NCBI GenBank assembly: GCA_033964015.1
Contig: CM066918.1
Coordinates: 25,441,387 to 25,505,386, forward strand
Source: Scolanthus callimorphus
Lineage: Eukaryota; Cnidaria; Anthozoa; Actiniaria; Edwardsiidae
Direction of reading: 5' to 3'
DNA length: 64,000 nucleotides
Positions 11,871-23,900 of this stretch are shown piece by piece. Every line of letters begins with the position of its first letter. The first letter of the stretch is position 1. The notes beneath the pieces are model-generated. The model saw only the letters and a program-made list of their open reading frames with translations. It was not told where the DNA came from and made no database searches. The translations under genes and the position numbers were made by a program.

Positions 11871-13059
11871 AGACAAGTGCCCAGTCCCCAGTCTCAGTCT
11901 CTCGCTTTCAAACAACTAGCCGCTGACCAAATACCTAGGCCATGCTACATTGTTTTAACCAAAAAAACATCTACAAATGGGGGGCCTTGCAAAGGAGGTA
12001 CCCATCATGGCAAGACATTATAAGGGGAGTTGACAAAGTTTGGGTATGGAGCCAAAAAATGATTAATTAACTTTTTTAATTAATGCTATTTTGTCATTGA
12101 GTTTCCTCAAGAGAAATTTTCTGTTGGTTTCCTGGTTCAGATGGATAGTTTTCATGCTCGGAATTTTCTAGAGGTACGCAAAGACGCATTAAGAATTGAC
12201 GCTGCGTTTGATTTCTTGGGGGCTTCTTAATACTACACTATTTTGTTGATTTTGGCTTCAAGAGTACGCCCATATTGTAGGTACCTGCGCGCGCCTGTTT
12301 AGAAAGTGCACATATATAAATAATAAGCTAACAAGATTATTATTTTTTTAATTTCACGAAAAATAATCATAAAAAGAAGGTAAAGGGCGATTTGTCACCG
12401 ATTGTCACGGGTACACCATTTAATTTCGACTCTAGTGTGGTTTCGTTTGCGCTGACAACGTTACTTGAAAAGCTGTATTCCTCGGAGTGGAGCGTTGCCG
12501 ACGCACAAAAACAATTGGATTTTTGTTTCAGGCTCATATTCTAAATTAAATCGTCAAAATTATATGTAGCCTTTCAATAGGATCAGCACAAACAGGAGAT
12601 TTTCCCATACATGTACTGTCTTTACTGGAGGAAATTTGAAAAATTTCGTCCCATGGTTTCACTATTCCCCCTGATCCTTTCAAAGGCTGGATCCTAGGGG
12701 GAAAATTCAGCGTACTTCGCGCGCCTCTCATAACGCGGAATTTCCGTGGCAGTCTTCGAGCAGGAAAGCGGAGAAGTCGACGCGCAAGTTTCCACGCGAA
12801 AGATGGGGGCGAACGACCCATATCTCAACAATGTTTTCTCTACTTTCTTGACATGACTCAGATCAACAGCTATTTCAGTAAAGGTTGTCGGCTTTGTGAC
12901 AAGACATAGGCGGCGCGGGACCGTATAAAGTGGGGTCACGGTGTACATCAAGAAAATTTCGCCAAAAGCTGTCGTCGACTTGCCGACGCTGCAAAACTTC
13001 CACACTTAGGTATTTGGAAGATCTGTAAGCATTTGGCTCTTTGATTCAGCGGAAAAGTA

Positions 13060-13409
13060 GGGAAATTCCCCATATATTTTGGGCGGGGTGCTCGTCGTAC
13101 CTTTTAGGGTTTAAAATCAGGCCTCTGGTACCTTTGAGGGGGTAAAATTCGATAAACTTGCATTTTTTTCTAGATAGGTACCTGTTAGAGGTCCGTTCTA
13201 GCAAATCAAGCAAATCACACTTGTTGGTAGCCAGAATTTCAGACGTATTTTACCTCGTAAAAAATACGAGAGAAAATTACGAGGGAAAATACGTCTTGTT
13301 GGTACCTTTTAGGGGTCAAAATCAACTAAGCGACGCCATTTTAGGTACCTTTTTAGGGGTAAAATCGAAAGTTCCCGACGAGCACCCCCGCCCCAAAATT
13401 ATGGGAGTC
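13060..13409. mobile_element. Inverted-repeat element with internal GGTACCTTTTAGGGG repeats
   Basis: The left end reads TTTTGGGCGGGGTGCTCGTCG; the right end carries its inverse CGACGAGCACCCCCGCCCC, then AAAATTATGGGA, which pairs with the outer left arm. Inside, a motif close to GGTACCTTTTAGGGGTAAAA occurs several times. It has no coding capacity. The run of about 16 C bases lies immediately outside the right arm. Confidence 0.6.
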
Positions 13410-15067
13410 CCCCCCCCCCCCCCAGGGGAATTCACAAAAACTTGCGGCTCTACCTCCGTGTATTCATCACGAAGCCTCTTTTGTTTAGTAGAACGAATCA
13501 TAATGAAATATTAACTGAACACAATGGTGTCCTTTGGGAATGGTTCTTACACGGAGGTACACCCAACCTCGCAACGAGAAGTTCGAACTTCTTGGTCGCC
13601 ATCGGTCGCCATTTGTGTTTCTTCTCGGCCAGGGGGCCTGGCGAGGAGCTAAAAACACAGGCAGCCCGCGTTGGATTAGTTAAAAAGGACAGATAGCAGT
13701 TTCTATGCGTAAAGTGCTTCCGACAGCGCTACTTGAAATAGCTGTGTGTCATCGACAGATCTCGACTAGACGCATCCATTAGTGTTCAACTGTATTTGCT
13801 CAAGCTCTCAGTAATCTCCTTCCTGATGACAAACATAATCAGACAAACATAATGCGATTGTTCCGCCTACGTAACTACATTAACACATTTCTTAATTGAT
13901 GGTCCTGCCCCTTTTCGTTCTTAATTAGCGCATAAGATAAAAGCACACAAAGCCAATAACATTAACTCTTATCTGGAACCAAAGTCATTTATAATTGTAC
14001 GCAACCAAGCTTGGAAATGCGAGTCCATGACGGGCAAAGTGATGGTTCCTTTGCATAGCTGAGTTCCAGTAAATTCTTGACACTCAAGCTCTGGCAGCAG
14101 GAATTAAATCAGTGAGGTGGTCTGTAAAAATACCGGATTGAGCAAAGCTCGTAATCCGCTGAAATATATCCACTAAATCATGTTGAAAAACAACATGCTT
14201 AAAGAATGTTCTAGCTTCGTCACGAAGATTGCTATCGATGGTAACAGCTCGATAAAAGATTTGGCTATTTGGCTGGTCTTATGGGAGTTAGAAGGGTGGG
14301 GTTTAGCTTTAAGAAAAAGAAAAAGAATTAGAAAAGAAAATCCGTGTTCCGAAAATCCGCGTTTATTATTAGAGAAGCTTTAGAGTAATTATTGGACTGT
14401 CTAAGTTCACTACGGAGATGGCACTGCAACAATAATATTTAGTCCCCCAAGAGATTCCTGTTGTAGAACGGGATTGCACTTTCAAACAATGTTTGAATTG
14501 CGCAGGTTTTAGTTGTTTCATAACAAAGTGAATTTGATTTTACGAAGTGATGTATTTCAACAGCAGAAACCATCCAACAGCTAAGATAACATCTTCAAGT
14601 AGCAAGGAAACGCCGATGCGTTAATGCTCTGGATTGGGTCAGAATAATCGGCTCGTTTGCGCCTGCCAGCCCCACCACATAATCTTATCTCATTCAGATA
14701 TGGGGCTACCACAGGGCAAGCAGTGCAAACATGGAACTCAGGGATAGGGCGAACACCTTGTGTTGTTAATAGCTCCATGATTGACATTTCTTGCTACAAA
14801 GACGTAATTGAAGATATTGTCTTACGGGGTCTATTTTGTGCCCTTCCATTGATTAGCGTCGCACACGCGCAAATGTTTAGCATTCCTTTGTACGAAGAGA
14901 AAAGCTTTTGGCGCTGCCTTTTGTTCAGTTACTGAGAGGTAGCAAATCAAAGGGATTATACTCGGCTTGTCCCGCCCCGTTTTTCTATCTGATTAATAGT
15001 CTTGCGGAATCACAGTCTAGAGAGAGTTTTGAAAGCATTCGGGAAGATTGGGAGCACTAAATCGACT

Positions 15068-18000
15068 ATGGCCCTGCTTCTAGGATTCTTCATTCTTCAA
15101 ATATTCATCCAAGTTTCAGTCGGCTACCGCACTCGCTGCCATCCGATCAATCGAGAGAAATTATCGTTTTGTTTAAGCCTTGAAGGGGGCTACGCTACAC
15201 AGATAATGCTTCCGACGCGACAAGGACACCAAACTCAGCGCGAAATTGGCTCGGTGCTAAGTCAGTGGTCCCCTCTTCTCGCTAGCCATTGTCATCCTCA
15301 TTTGAAGAGATTTCTCTGCTCTGTGTACGCTCCTGTTTGCTTCGCCAACCCACAACAAGATAGTTCTATGTATTCCCAGCCACCGATTACAACTGTCAGT
15401 CCTTGTCGTTCGTGGTGCGTATCTGTACAGACAAACTGCGAACCATTTATGAAGAAACATGGCAACTACAGTTGGCCGGATAACCTCAACTGCAACCAGT
15501 TCACCGAGGGATTGTGTATCAGCGCTTCTCCGGGTAACGTAAAAAAAACTCTTCGCGTTTAATAATACTTATCGTAACAAGCAACTAAAAGGACTAGAAG
15601 CATTGCCTGTTTGTCAATCAATAACTATCATGCTTGAAAAAGACAAGAACAAGGTCAAAATTCCAGTCCTCTGAAAAGTACTTTCGTGTCATGCATAACA
15701 AAAAATACTCAATTTTCTTCTAATCATTTAATGGACATTCATCAAGCGATTTGTATAGTTGTTCCTCAGATAATATTTTACCAATTCGATTAACTGCAAC
15801 GGCACCTTCTCGTTCTTGAAGATTTTTTTATTGAGTTTGGTATGCATGCGCTTACTGTCTGGCGCAGTTCTTTAAAATTTCGATTTCCGGCCCACTAGAC
15901 TTTACTTTAGTTCTCTTTTCCGACAGTACAATAGAGTAATCTGTTTTGAATAAACACTGACTGAATTTAAACAACGCGAGGAATTCGCTTCAAAATGTTT
16001 CTCCGTGAAACGAACAATATAGAAAGTAACAACAAAAGATATTTACAAAGAAAAATCGCGAAGAAAAATCGTGAAGCTTCAAGAAACGTTTGCACGACTC
16101 TCGAGACTTCACACACTATATTTTTAAAGGAATCTTTGTATTCAGCTCCTAGTTCAAGGTATTCACGTTAATATCTTTATAAATGAACAACTGCTAATAC
16201 CTTAAGGGCTTCTCCATCGACAGTGACTCGAATTTCAGACTTAATTTTCACACGTATCTCGCTACCGAAAGGTCGAGTTTTACGGCAGGTACAGATCTAT
16301 GATGCGGCACGTATCAAGAAAATTAACCGAGGTCTTCTCTTTTCAGCACCGAAAGCCAAACCTTCATCGATCATATGTCCACCCAAATTTGATCCTGTTG
16401 CTGCAAGGAAAAAATACTGTGAAGGAATCAGAGGCGGTAACTTTGGTAAGTGGATTTGTTTTTACCGTGATAGTGAAATTTTCTACGAACATTTGCGTGC
16501 CTCACGAGCGCCCTTTTCCTGTGTAGGCGTGGTCATTTTGAACGAGATCAGCGTCTTACCTAGACAACATAAACAGAGTAATGCTAAAAAAAAATAATAG
16601 AAACTCCACGCAAATTGCGTTTGGTCGAATGATTGAAAATGTAATAAAACACGATATGGTAGTGAAGACAATAAAAGTTGTTAAGGTGTGAAATCTCGCA
16701 CGAAGTCGTTAAACGCTCCTCAATTGTCCCGCCCTCTAATTAGCATGAAATCTGTTTAGCATGCGCTGTATTTTGATAACTTTATTTGCCTAATTGCTGT
16801 TTGAAAATGATAAGTGAAACATGGAGACAGCAAAAACTATAATAGCTCTCTTGGATGTAGTGCAATACAAATAATATGAGTGTCGGTCTTGCCTCCGCGC
16901 GATATGCATTCTGTGCTGCCATGCGCGCTTCTAGTGTTTGTTACTAGTGAATAACTAGGCATCCACTGAGCGTATCCATTGCCAGCTATATATGCACTTA
17001 GGCGGCGAGACAAACATTAAGGGGGCTCAAGCCTCTCGTCACTCCTCCGCCACTTTTCGACTGCGGTTTTCAAAATTCTGCGAACTCTGAAGCAACAGTC
17101 AAACTAGTGTGTTTAGCAGCTTTCTTCGAATGTCTTCGATCGCATTACTACACATTACTAACACTGAGCTACAAACATAAGATGTTTGACTCAGGGAACG
17201 CTTTGAACATAATTTTTAATTATATAGTTCGCAGAAAACTGCAGTAGTCATTAATTTACTCCATTAGCTTCTTCGCGTACTCGGTCATGCACTATGAGTA
17301 CACACATGCAGAAAGGCCCGAGAAATGATTCTTCCAATGGGCTATGTTCTGTAACTTGCAGCACCTCGCAATTTTGTTGTAAGTCTCGCTCAATCGCGGA
17401 GTATGGAACCAAGTGGTGATCGGTTGCTCGCCGGAAAAACTGATTCAAGTGCTGACAAGTTTTGTTCCTCGCAAACGTACCGAAAATTAAAATGCTCTTT
17501 GTCGCAAAGAAAAATAAGGAGCTGGGAAGCTAGCCAATGAACCACTTGGCACACCTACAAATAACCAGCCCCGTCTAGAGCGTCTGTCGGGTCCTTTTTG
17601 TTGTCAAATGCTGGCCAGGTACCAGGCAAGCCAACTTCAAGTTCAGCAGTTCTGTCTTAAAATTCAAAACGAAGTCTACATAAGGATAAGATTAGTAGTG
17701 CCGCAAAGAAAAGGGAAATATTAAAAGTGGTGTCAATGAACTAGTAGTAGTAGCCTGCGGAGGGGCTATGCCCTTTTATTAAACGTCGTCACCAAATCGT
17801 GCCGCGCGATAATACACGGTTTCCCGTCCATCAATGAAAGAACGAAATTCTACACTGTCATACACAATGTCTACTGCCCTAATTAGCACGTTACCATGTC
17901 TCGTTGTTAAAATCATGCTTTAAAATTTAAACAGTAAAATGCTAAACCCATGTCTCGTTATACTGAAAATGAATTTGCCGGGTCACGCTGAGCTTAGAAA

Positions 18001-18339
18001 TTCAAACATTTTATTTTTATTTTTCTAGTTTTCCGCGCACGCCTGGCTGACGTGCCGTCGATACGCGCAAAGACGATGATTATAAAATTCCGCGATATCA
18101 AGCCCCTCAAGGGCAGACTACCAACCGCGAAAGGCGGCAGGTCAATGCGTGCTCGACTTCTCAGCGCGTACAAGACCCAGTGTAAATCAATCGTGGCTTC
18201 CGACAGCAAGATCCTCAAGCGAAACAAGTTCGTCCTCGTCATTGGCAACAAGAAACCTGGCAATAAGCGCTTCACAATTTCCTACATGGTGCGGTTTTCT
18301 AACAAGAAACGCAAGCTTATCAAGAGATGGTCGTGCTAG
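15068..18339 (+). CDS. Secreted Frizzled-related protein
   Basis: Secreted Wnt modulator with a Frizzled cysteine-rich domain followed by a netrin-like (NTR) domain. Exons 15068-15533, 16347-16445 and 18029-18339 join in phase to 291 residues, a usual sFRP length. The ATG at 15068 begins a hydrophobic signal peptide, MALLLGFFILQIFIQVSVG. Exon 1 then supplies ten cysteines in Frizzled-domain order (RC, FC, HC, LC, VC, PC, WC, NC, NC, LC) with landmarks FLCSVYAPVC and SPCRSWC. Exons 2 and 3 form the NTR part, with cysteines in ICPPKF, KYCEG, TQCKS and the final WSC, and a strongly basic tail that would favour heparan sulfate binding. Donors are gtaacg and gtaagt; acceptors are ttttcag and ttctag. 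The subtype (sFRP1/2/5 versus 3/4) cannot be fixed by eye. Confidence 0.92.
17058..17093. repeat. Arm fragment of the TTACTGCGGTTTTCATAATTC MITE family
   Basis: Reads actgcggttttcaaaattc followed by tgcgaactctg, a single arm of the family found complete at 18799-19095. It lies in the last intron of the sFRP gene. Confidence 0.5.
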
Positions 18340-18798
18340 CCTAGATGGGCACACGTTTTATATAAGAGGGAACTAAATATATCAGGGATATCTCATTCGT
18401 AAGAGCCAGGATTTTATCAGGCACATTGGAGACTTTCCTGGAGTCACATCGGTGAGAAAAACATTGAAGCGTGTGAGCCCCATTTATATAAAGCAGGGCA
18501 GCCTGGGAACCAGCTAAGTAGAATGAGCCCAGGGACTTGTTGTAGGAATTCCGTCACGGCTAACCAGGGGGACTGCTTGCAGTACCTATAGGCCTTTTGC
18601 TCGTTAGTTAGATTAGATTGTGTGGTTTCACAGCAACGTTAATCAACACAGGTGTAAATCAAACCGTTACATAAACACTAAGGGTATAATAGTACCTGGA
18701 GTCTAGGTTTTTTTAGACGAGAGATTTAATATAGGGAACTCAGGTTATCCTGAGTTAACAGACGCCCTCTCAATCGTTTGATTTTGAGTGAGCGTCTG

Positions 18799-19095
18799 TT
18801 ACTGCGGTTTTCATAATTCTGCGAACTCTCACCATCGATTTCCAACCGTAAAACCGCCTTCTGGCTTCCGTCAATCAAACTCCCGAGACTTTTCGTCGTT
18901 ACTCTTAGTGCTTTTTGATTGGCCAGCACGTAACCATTGCTGGCGTGACAGGAGCCGTTTTAGCAATGCTTAGGCACTGGCCAATCAAAAAGCACAAAGA
19001 GTAATGTCGAAAAGGCTCGGGAGTTTGATTGACGGAAGCCAGAAGGCGGTTTTACGTTTGGAAATCGATGGTGAGAGTTATGAAAACCGCAGTAA
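18799..19095. mobile_element. MITE, TTACTGCGGTTTTCATAATTC family, copy 1
   Basis: Long palindrome starting TTACTGCGGTTTTCATAATT and ending in the inverse (GAAAACCGCAGTAA). Further inward paired blocks include TGGCTTCCGTCAATCAAACT with AGTTTGATTGACGGAAGCCA, and TTTTTGATTGGCCAG with its inverse. Other copies are at 35215-35497, 43144-43357 and 57463-57757. The two arms here are almost identical, so this copy is probably recent. Confidence 0.8.
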
Positions 19096-19258
19096 CTCAG
19101 GCTAGGAATATGTAGGAACTCAGGCGTCTCCTGATCGAGGGGCAAGATCTCATATAGTGTACAATAGCTTTAAATATATCCATTCTTTGCCACGGGCTTG
19201 TTCTTGGCCCCGGGCAGTGTAACCTCATGGCGATGTTTAGACAAATTCAAACATTTTG

Positions 19259-19447
19259 TACCCTGCTAGCAGAGGTTTCTTTCTGTCAGTCTTTTATTAG
19301 CTATCAAAGTTGTTCACGTGTCTGGTATTTCGCGTGGCTGTTTCCGTGATTTGCACAAATCAAAACTACTAGGCGAAATACCAGACACGCGAACAACTTT
19401 GCTAGCTAATAAGAGACTGACAAAAAGAAACCTCTGCTAGCAGGGTA
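19259..19447. mobile_element. Near-perfect hairpin element, TACCCTGCTAGCAGAGG termini
   Basis: The left arm begins TACCCTGCTAGCAGAGGTTT and the right arm ends with the inverse AAACCTCTGCTAGCAGGGTA. Pairing continues through the GTCAGTC, TTGTTC and GTCTGGTATTTCGC blocks, leaving a loop of about 40 bases. There are no open frames. It is a compact MITE-like foldback element without other clear copies in the window. Confidence 0.75.
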
Positions 19448-19686
19448 AACATTTGGGAATGCTTCTGGTTATTTTACACGAATTTGGGGAAGTGTTCCCG
19501 AATTTCTATATATAGTACAAAGATAAAAACACCCCTCAACTTTGACCACAGTCTGCGAGCGGGCCTCCATTTTTTTATATATATATTTGATTTTTTTTGG
19601 CGCGTAAGATTCCTGTGGTGCCTCTATCACCTCTCGCGCCGACCGCGCGCCAAAAAAGTCAATTATCCGAAAAAACCACTGGAGCT

Positions 19687-19836
19687 TAGCCTGCTAGCCG
19701 GCTCTCCAGTGGGTTTTTTCGGATATTCTATTTTTTTTTGCCCGCGACACAGGAATCCTGACGCCACAGGAACCCCGCGCGCGCCCTAACGAATTCTTCT
19801 CTGGAAAACCCACTGGAGAGCCGGCTCGCAGGCTAA
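19687..19836. mobile_element. Hairpin element, TTAGCCTGCTAGCCGGCTCT family, copy 1
   Basis: Starts TTAGCCTGCTAGCCGGCTCT followed by CCAGTGGGTTTT, and ends with the inverse AAAACCCACTGGAGAGCCGG followed by CTCGCAGGCTAA. The centre holds an ACAGGAATCC-rich segment. The sequence just upstream (19600-19686) looks like the remaining half of another copy. A second full copy is at 38409-38578. Confidence 0.7.
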
Positions 19837-20193
19837 CTGGAGCTAAAGTCGGCTCGAATATTTTTTAACCAGGGCGGGATCGTAGATTAGAGATTTATGA
19901 TTTTTGACAACAAAATGCATAGCGTAATTTGTCGTAGTGCACGCACAAATCAACTGTTTGTGTTATTTCATTGTTAGTTTTAGTTTTATATATATCATGT
20001 GAGTTTTAAAGAAGTGTACAGCACATATTTAGCTATGGCAAATGGATTAAATATTTTTCTCGTACCCAGTCTCCTCTGTTTGCTCTCTTCAAGGGGTGCG
20101 GTGCATCACGGTTTCTTCGAGCCGCTCGGTGCAACACGGTAAGAACTACCTCCAAAAAATTCTTGCAGAGATCCAAAATTCTTGTACAACCTG

Positions 20194-20220
20194 ACCCCCC
20201 CCCCCCCCCCCCAAAAAAAA
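20194..20220. repeat. Poly-C run followed by poly-A
   Basis: About 19 consecutive C bases followed by A-rich sequence. Similar long G or C runs occur near 13410, 22806, 41440-41475 and 51024. Length may be unreliable in the assembly. Confidence 0.7.
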
Positions 20221-20954
20221 ATAATAATAGTAATAATAATATGCAAAAAAGTGCCTCTCCCAATTTCTAATGGTCCACCCCCTAAAAACGTCCCCTTAAT
20301 TGGACAAACCTATGCTAGCGAATAATTAATTTTCCTCAAACGCTGTCGGTGTAAACAAAGACAAAACGAATACGTGATCCTCATATTGGACATATTTATT
20401 TTATTCCCTTCTCGATAGACAATAAATTACATGAAGCGGGTAAAGATCGACTTCTGATCGGTTATTCGATAACTTGATTGCAGAAAGCACTTAAAAAGTA
20501 CTACAATCTGGAAAGATCAAAGATATGGAAGACAGCAGCCTCGATCCTAGAGCACAAGAAAATACCCTTCTCATCAAACTTAATCCAAAATATCAGAGTA
20601 CATTTCCTAAATCAGCCGATGGAAATGGACAGGGTGCGTACGCTTTCTGAATGACAAAAATCCAGGATTTTCCAGGAAGTATTTAGTTAATTTTCCAGGG
20701 GTTTTTATTGGGTAGAAATGCCCTCTCCCCCAAAAAAACATAAGTCTGGCGGATGTTATAATTTGCAGCCCAAAATGAGATTCACGAAACTGACTGATTC
20801 AGCCACATTTGAGTTGAAACATTTTTCTAGGAATTTTCCAGGACTTTCAAGGTCTTTCCAGGAAGGAAATGAAAATCCAGGATTTCCAGGACGCTAGACT
20901 GACAAAATGGCGAATGACTAAGGCTTTTTAAACATCTGAAATTTCCTCCTATCG

Positions 20955-23900
20955 TTATCTCAGATCCTGCAAGTTGATTGTACTTTCGGGATAACTGTCC
21001 ACCGCAGCATCCTCTTGCTCGGAGGATATGTTCCCATCAATGTAAGATGACATCTCCGGTTTATTCAAGCCATCTTCTTGCATCTCTGACATCGGCGGGG
21101 AACCAAACGAAGTAAGCTGGTGTCCCTCGGGCCCAGTCTCCACGTCTACTGACGCTTCATGCGTGGCCGCGGAGGGATGGCGAAAGTGAATCTGTATGAC
21201 GTCATGAGGGAGACTAATTTGCATTTGAGCCTGAGAGGGGGAGGGTAAGTCGGCTGTTTGCTGTACGGATTCGCCCTCGGTGTCTGAAGAGCCCGATTTG
21301 ATGCTGTCCTCCTAGAGAGACAAGAACTCTATATTACTCCATTTGGAGGGGGTAGGCACCTCAGTAAACCAAGACTAAACTAACGGTTTCTACAGCCTTG
21401 ACTATATATGTACAGTGAAACACTGAAGCCGGACACATGTTTCCTTCGTGTTTCCCAATTTAGCCACTTGTTTCGAGCGACAAACTTTGTAGCCGGGACA
21501 CACACCGAAATGTTTATTCGCAAGACAAGAAACATTTCGTGTTTCCGAGGCACGCGGTGCGATGCTTCCTAGTTTAGCCACTCGGGAAAGCACGTAGGAC
21601 ACAAATGTTGCGCGCTACGTGTGTCCTAGTTTAGCCGTAGAGCAATCTCGCTAATAATTTACTCTTTTTGCGTGACCATAGAAATCTCTTACCTGAAATA
21701 TTACCGCGGGAGGTGCAAACTGATCCTCGGGATTGACGGGACTCCTGAACTCCAGCGTCCGAGAGGGGATTGGTATCTTGTGGTCCACGATGATTCCCTC
21801 TTGCCCAGAATGCTGCGCGGCGAACCCTTCGCTATGTAAAAGTTTCCCGTCAGGGGAGGGGTGGCAGCGCAGATGACTGACCATGCTTGTGATAGACAGG
21901 TCAAACCCTCCCGCCAGCTTCTCTGTAACAACACCGCTGGCCTCGGGCGAATGGAGCACCGTCTCGCCACCGTCGCTTCTGACAACAAACTCGGCGACGT
22001 CAATCTGGCCGCCGTCGACGGCGTTCCCAAGATGCACTGCGTGCTCACCAGTCTGTCCAAAATTCGATACAGGGATAACGGAAGATTTCTCCGAAGCTCT
22101 TTTCGATCGACTATCTGTTAATATATGAGACACTGCTTTCACGCCTTGAGCAAGGTGATCGTGTGAACCGGAAATGGTAGAGCTTACGATGACACTAGGC
22201 GGGAAGTGGCCGCTGATCACCGGAAGTGAGACCGCTTCTGATGTGGTGAACTCTTCTGGCGGGAATGTGGAGATGTCGCTGTCGACTAGTGAGCCCGCGT
22301 TAGGGACTGTGCTGACAGTGACGTATTCTGTGTGCAGCAACTCTTCCCCTCCTGTATGGATTACAAAGGGAATGTGATAATCTAGATATGCCTAGATAAT
22401 CACATTCAGAGCTGGGGGACGCCGTCGATTGTCCCAATCGTTGTATTCAACGTGGCCACATTTTTTAGACAAGACAACGGACAAGAGAGTATACACCTGA
22501 GATACATTGGTTAAAATCTTGAAAGTTTTAAACCTTCGCACAGACACTTAGACCCCGTCCACACTACACCGTTTTTAAACGAAAACGGATACTTTTTGCT
22601 CCGTTTTCAAAAGGATTTGCGTCCACACTTATCGTTTTCGTATTGTTTTCGCCGTTTTCGGTGATCGTTTTCGGCGTTGTAGTGTGGACGATAGCCGTAT
22701 CCGGAGCTTAAGGGGGTTAAGAGCTCGGAATTCTGATTGCAAGGGGGGGTTGGATTGGATTGGTTGGAGCTGGATTTCTTTAACCTGCCCAGAATTCTAT
22801 ATGCATGGGGAGGGGGGGGGGGAATTTTGGAAATTCTGGATGCCCATTTTAAGGAATTGTCCCTTTACCGGATGAAATACCTGATTCCGCGGTCTTGTTA
22901 CTCGCAGACGTGGTCGAGGTCTTGTCATGGCGTTTTTGGTGCGCTCTCAAGTTTGCCGCCGTCGTGTACGCCTTGTTACAGCTGATTTCCTCGCATCGGT
23001 ACGGCTTGTCACCAGTGTGCTTACGAAGGTGGATGTTAAGGGTGCTGCCGGCGGTAAACGCTTTTTTGCAACCTGGTAATGCGATAGAACGAGTTTGAGT
23101 CTTGAGTCACTGGATTCAAATTCATCGCGTGATCACCTTTTTATGTACCACGTGATCAACCTTTTTGGGCGTAGACTTTGTTGGAAAGCAGCAAAACAAT
23201 GTAGCAGACCAAGCGCTCAAAGTTTACGCCCACAAACATTGATCACGTGGTACATAAGCAACTCATCACGTGGTGCAAAAAAGGTGATCACGCGATGAAT
23301 TTTAGACAGCCGCCGGCGGGCTGAAAAACCGAGAGGTGTAACGGTCTACTAGGAATAGTAGTATGAATCTTGAGATATGGTGGAAACTGGCCCTTCCCTG
23401 ACGGCTACTCAACGCCTACCATCAACAAGGTAGAAATAAGGTGTCTCGCCAGTATGACTTGGATTATGAATCGTGGGTGGAACGGTCATTGTAGACAGGT
23501 TCTACCAAGACAAGTGCTCATCACAGACAGGTTACTCAACACCTACCGTTCACAGGACAGATGTAAGGTTTCTCGCCAGTATGATGTAGAGTATTAATCT
23601 TGCTATATTGCGGAATGGTGGTCATTAAAGACAGGTTCTCTATCAAGACAATGCCCATCAAAGACAGGTCCGTCTTGCTATATTGTGGAATGGTCATTGT
23701 AGACAGGTTCAACCGAGACAATGCCCGTCACAGACAGGTTCCTCAACACCTACCGTCCACAGGACAAATGTAAGGTTTCTCGCCAGTATGCGCTAGGGAA
23801 TGAGTCTTGAGATGACTTGAGCGCGTGAACGATTTGTGGCATCCTTCATATGAACAGACAAAGGGGCGTTCGCCAGTGTGTTTTCGCTTGTGACGTTTGA

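Larger units (their letters stand above)
11565..15067. other. Intergenic region between CNOT11 and the sFRP gene
   Basis: The divergent promoters of CNOT11 (minus) and the sFRP gene (plus) must lie in this 3.5 kb. It contains an inverted-repeat element at 13060-13409 that ends in a poly-C tract, and several open frames without recognisable motifs (for example minus-strand 12694-13005). I see no convincing third gene. Confidence 0.55.
18340..20954. other. Intergenic region between convergent sFRP and ZXD genes
   Basis: The 3' ends of the two genes face each other here. The region is mostly inverted-repeat elements: a MITE at 18799-19095, a near-perfect hairpin at 19259-19447, another at 19687-19836, a poly-C run near 20194-20212, and a degenerate TTCCAGGA-rich stretch at 20650-20890. 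No further gene was recognised. Confidence 0.6.

Noticed and set aside
12546..13005. Overlapping minus-strand frames of 91 and 103 codons upstream of the sFRP gene
   Set aside because: Composition is moderately protein-like, but no family motif, no partner exons and no convincing splice sites were found.
15257..15460. Minus-strand frame in the sFRP first exon
   Set aside because: Antisense shadow of the cysteine-rich Frizzled domain.
21701..22377. Several frames overlapping on both strands
   Set aside because: They are shadows of ZXD exon 12 (22351-21693), whose frame is fixed by phase and by neighbouring exons.
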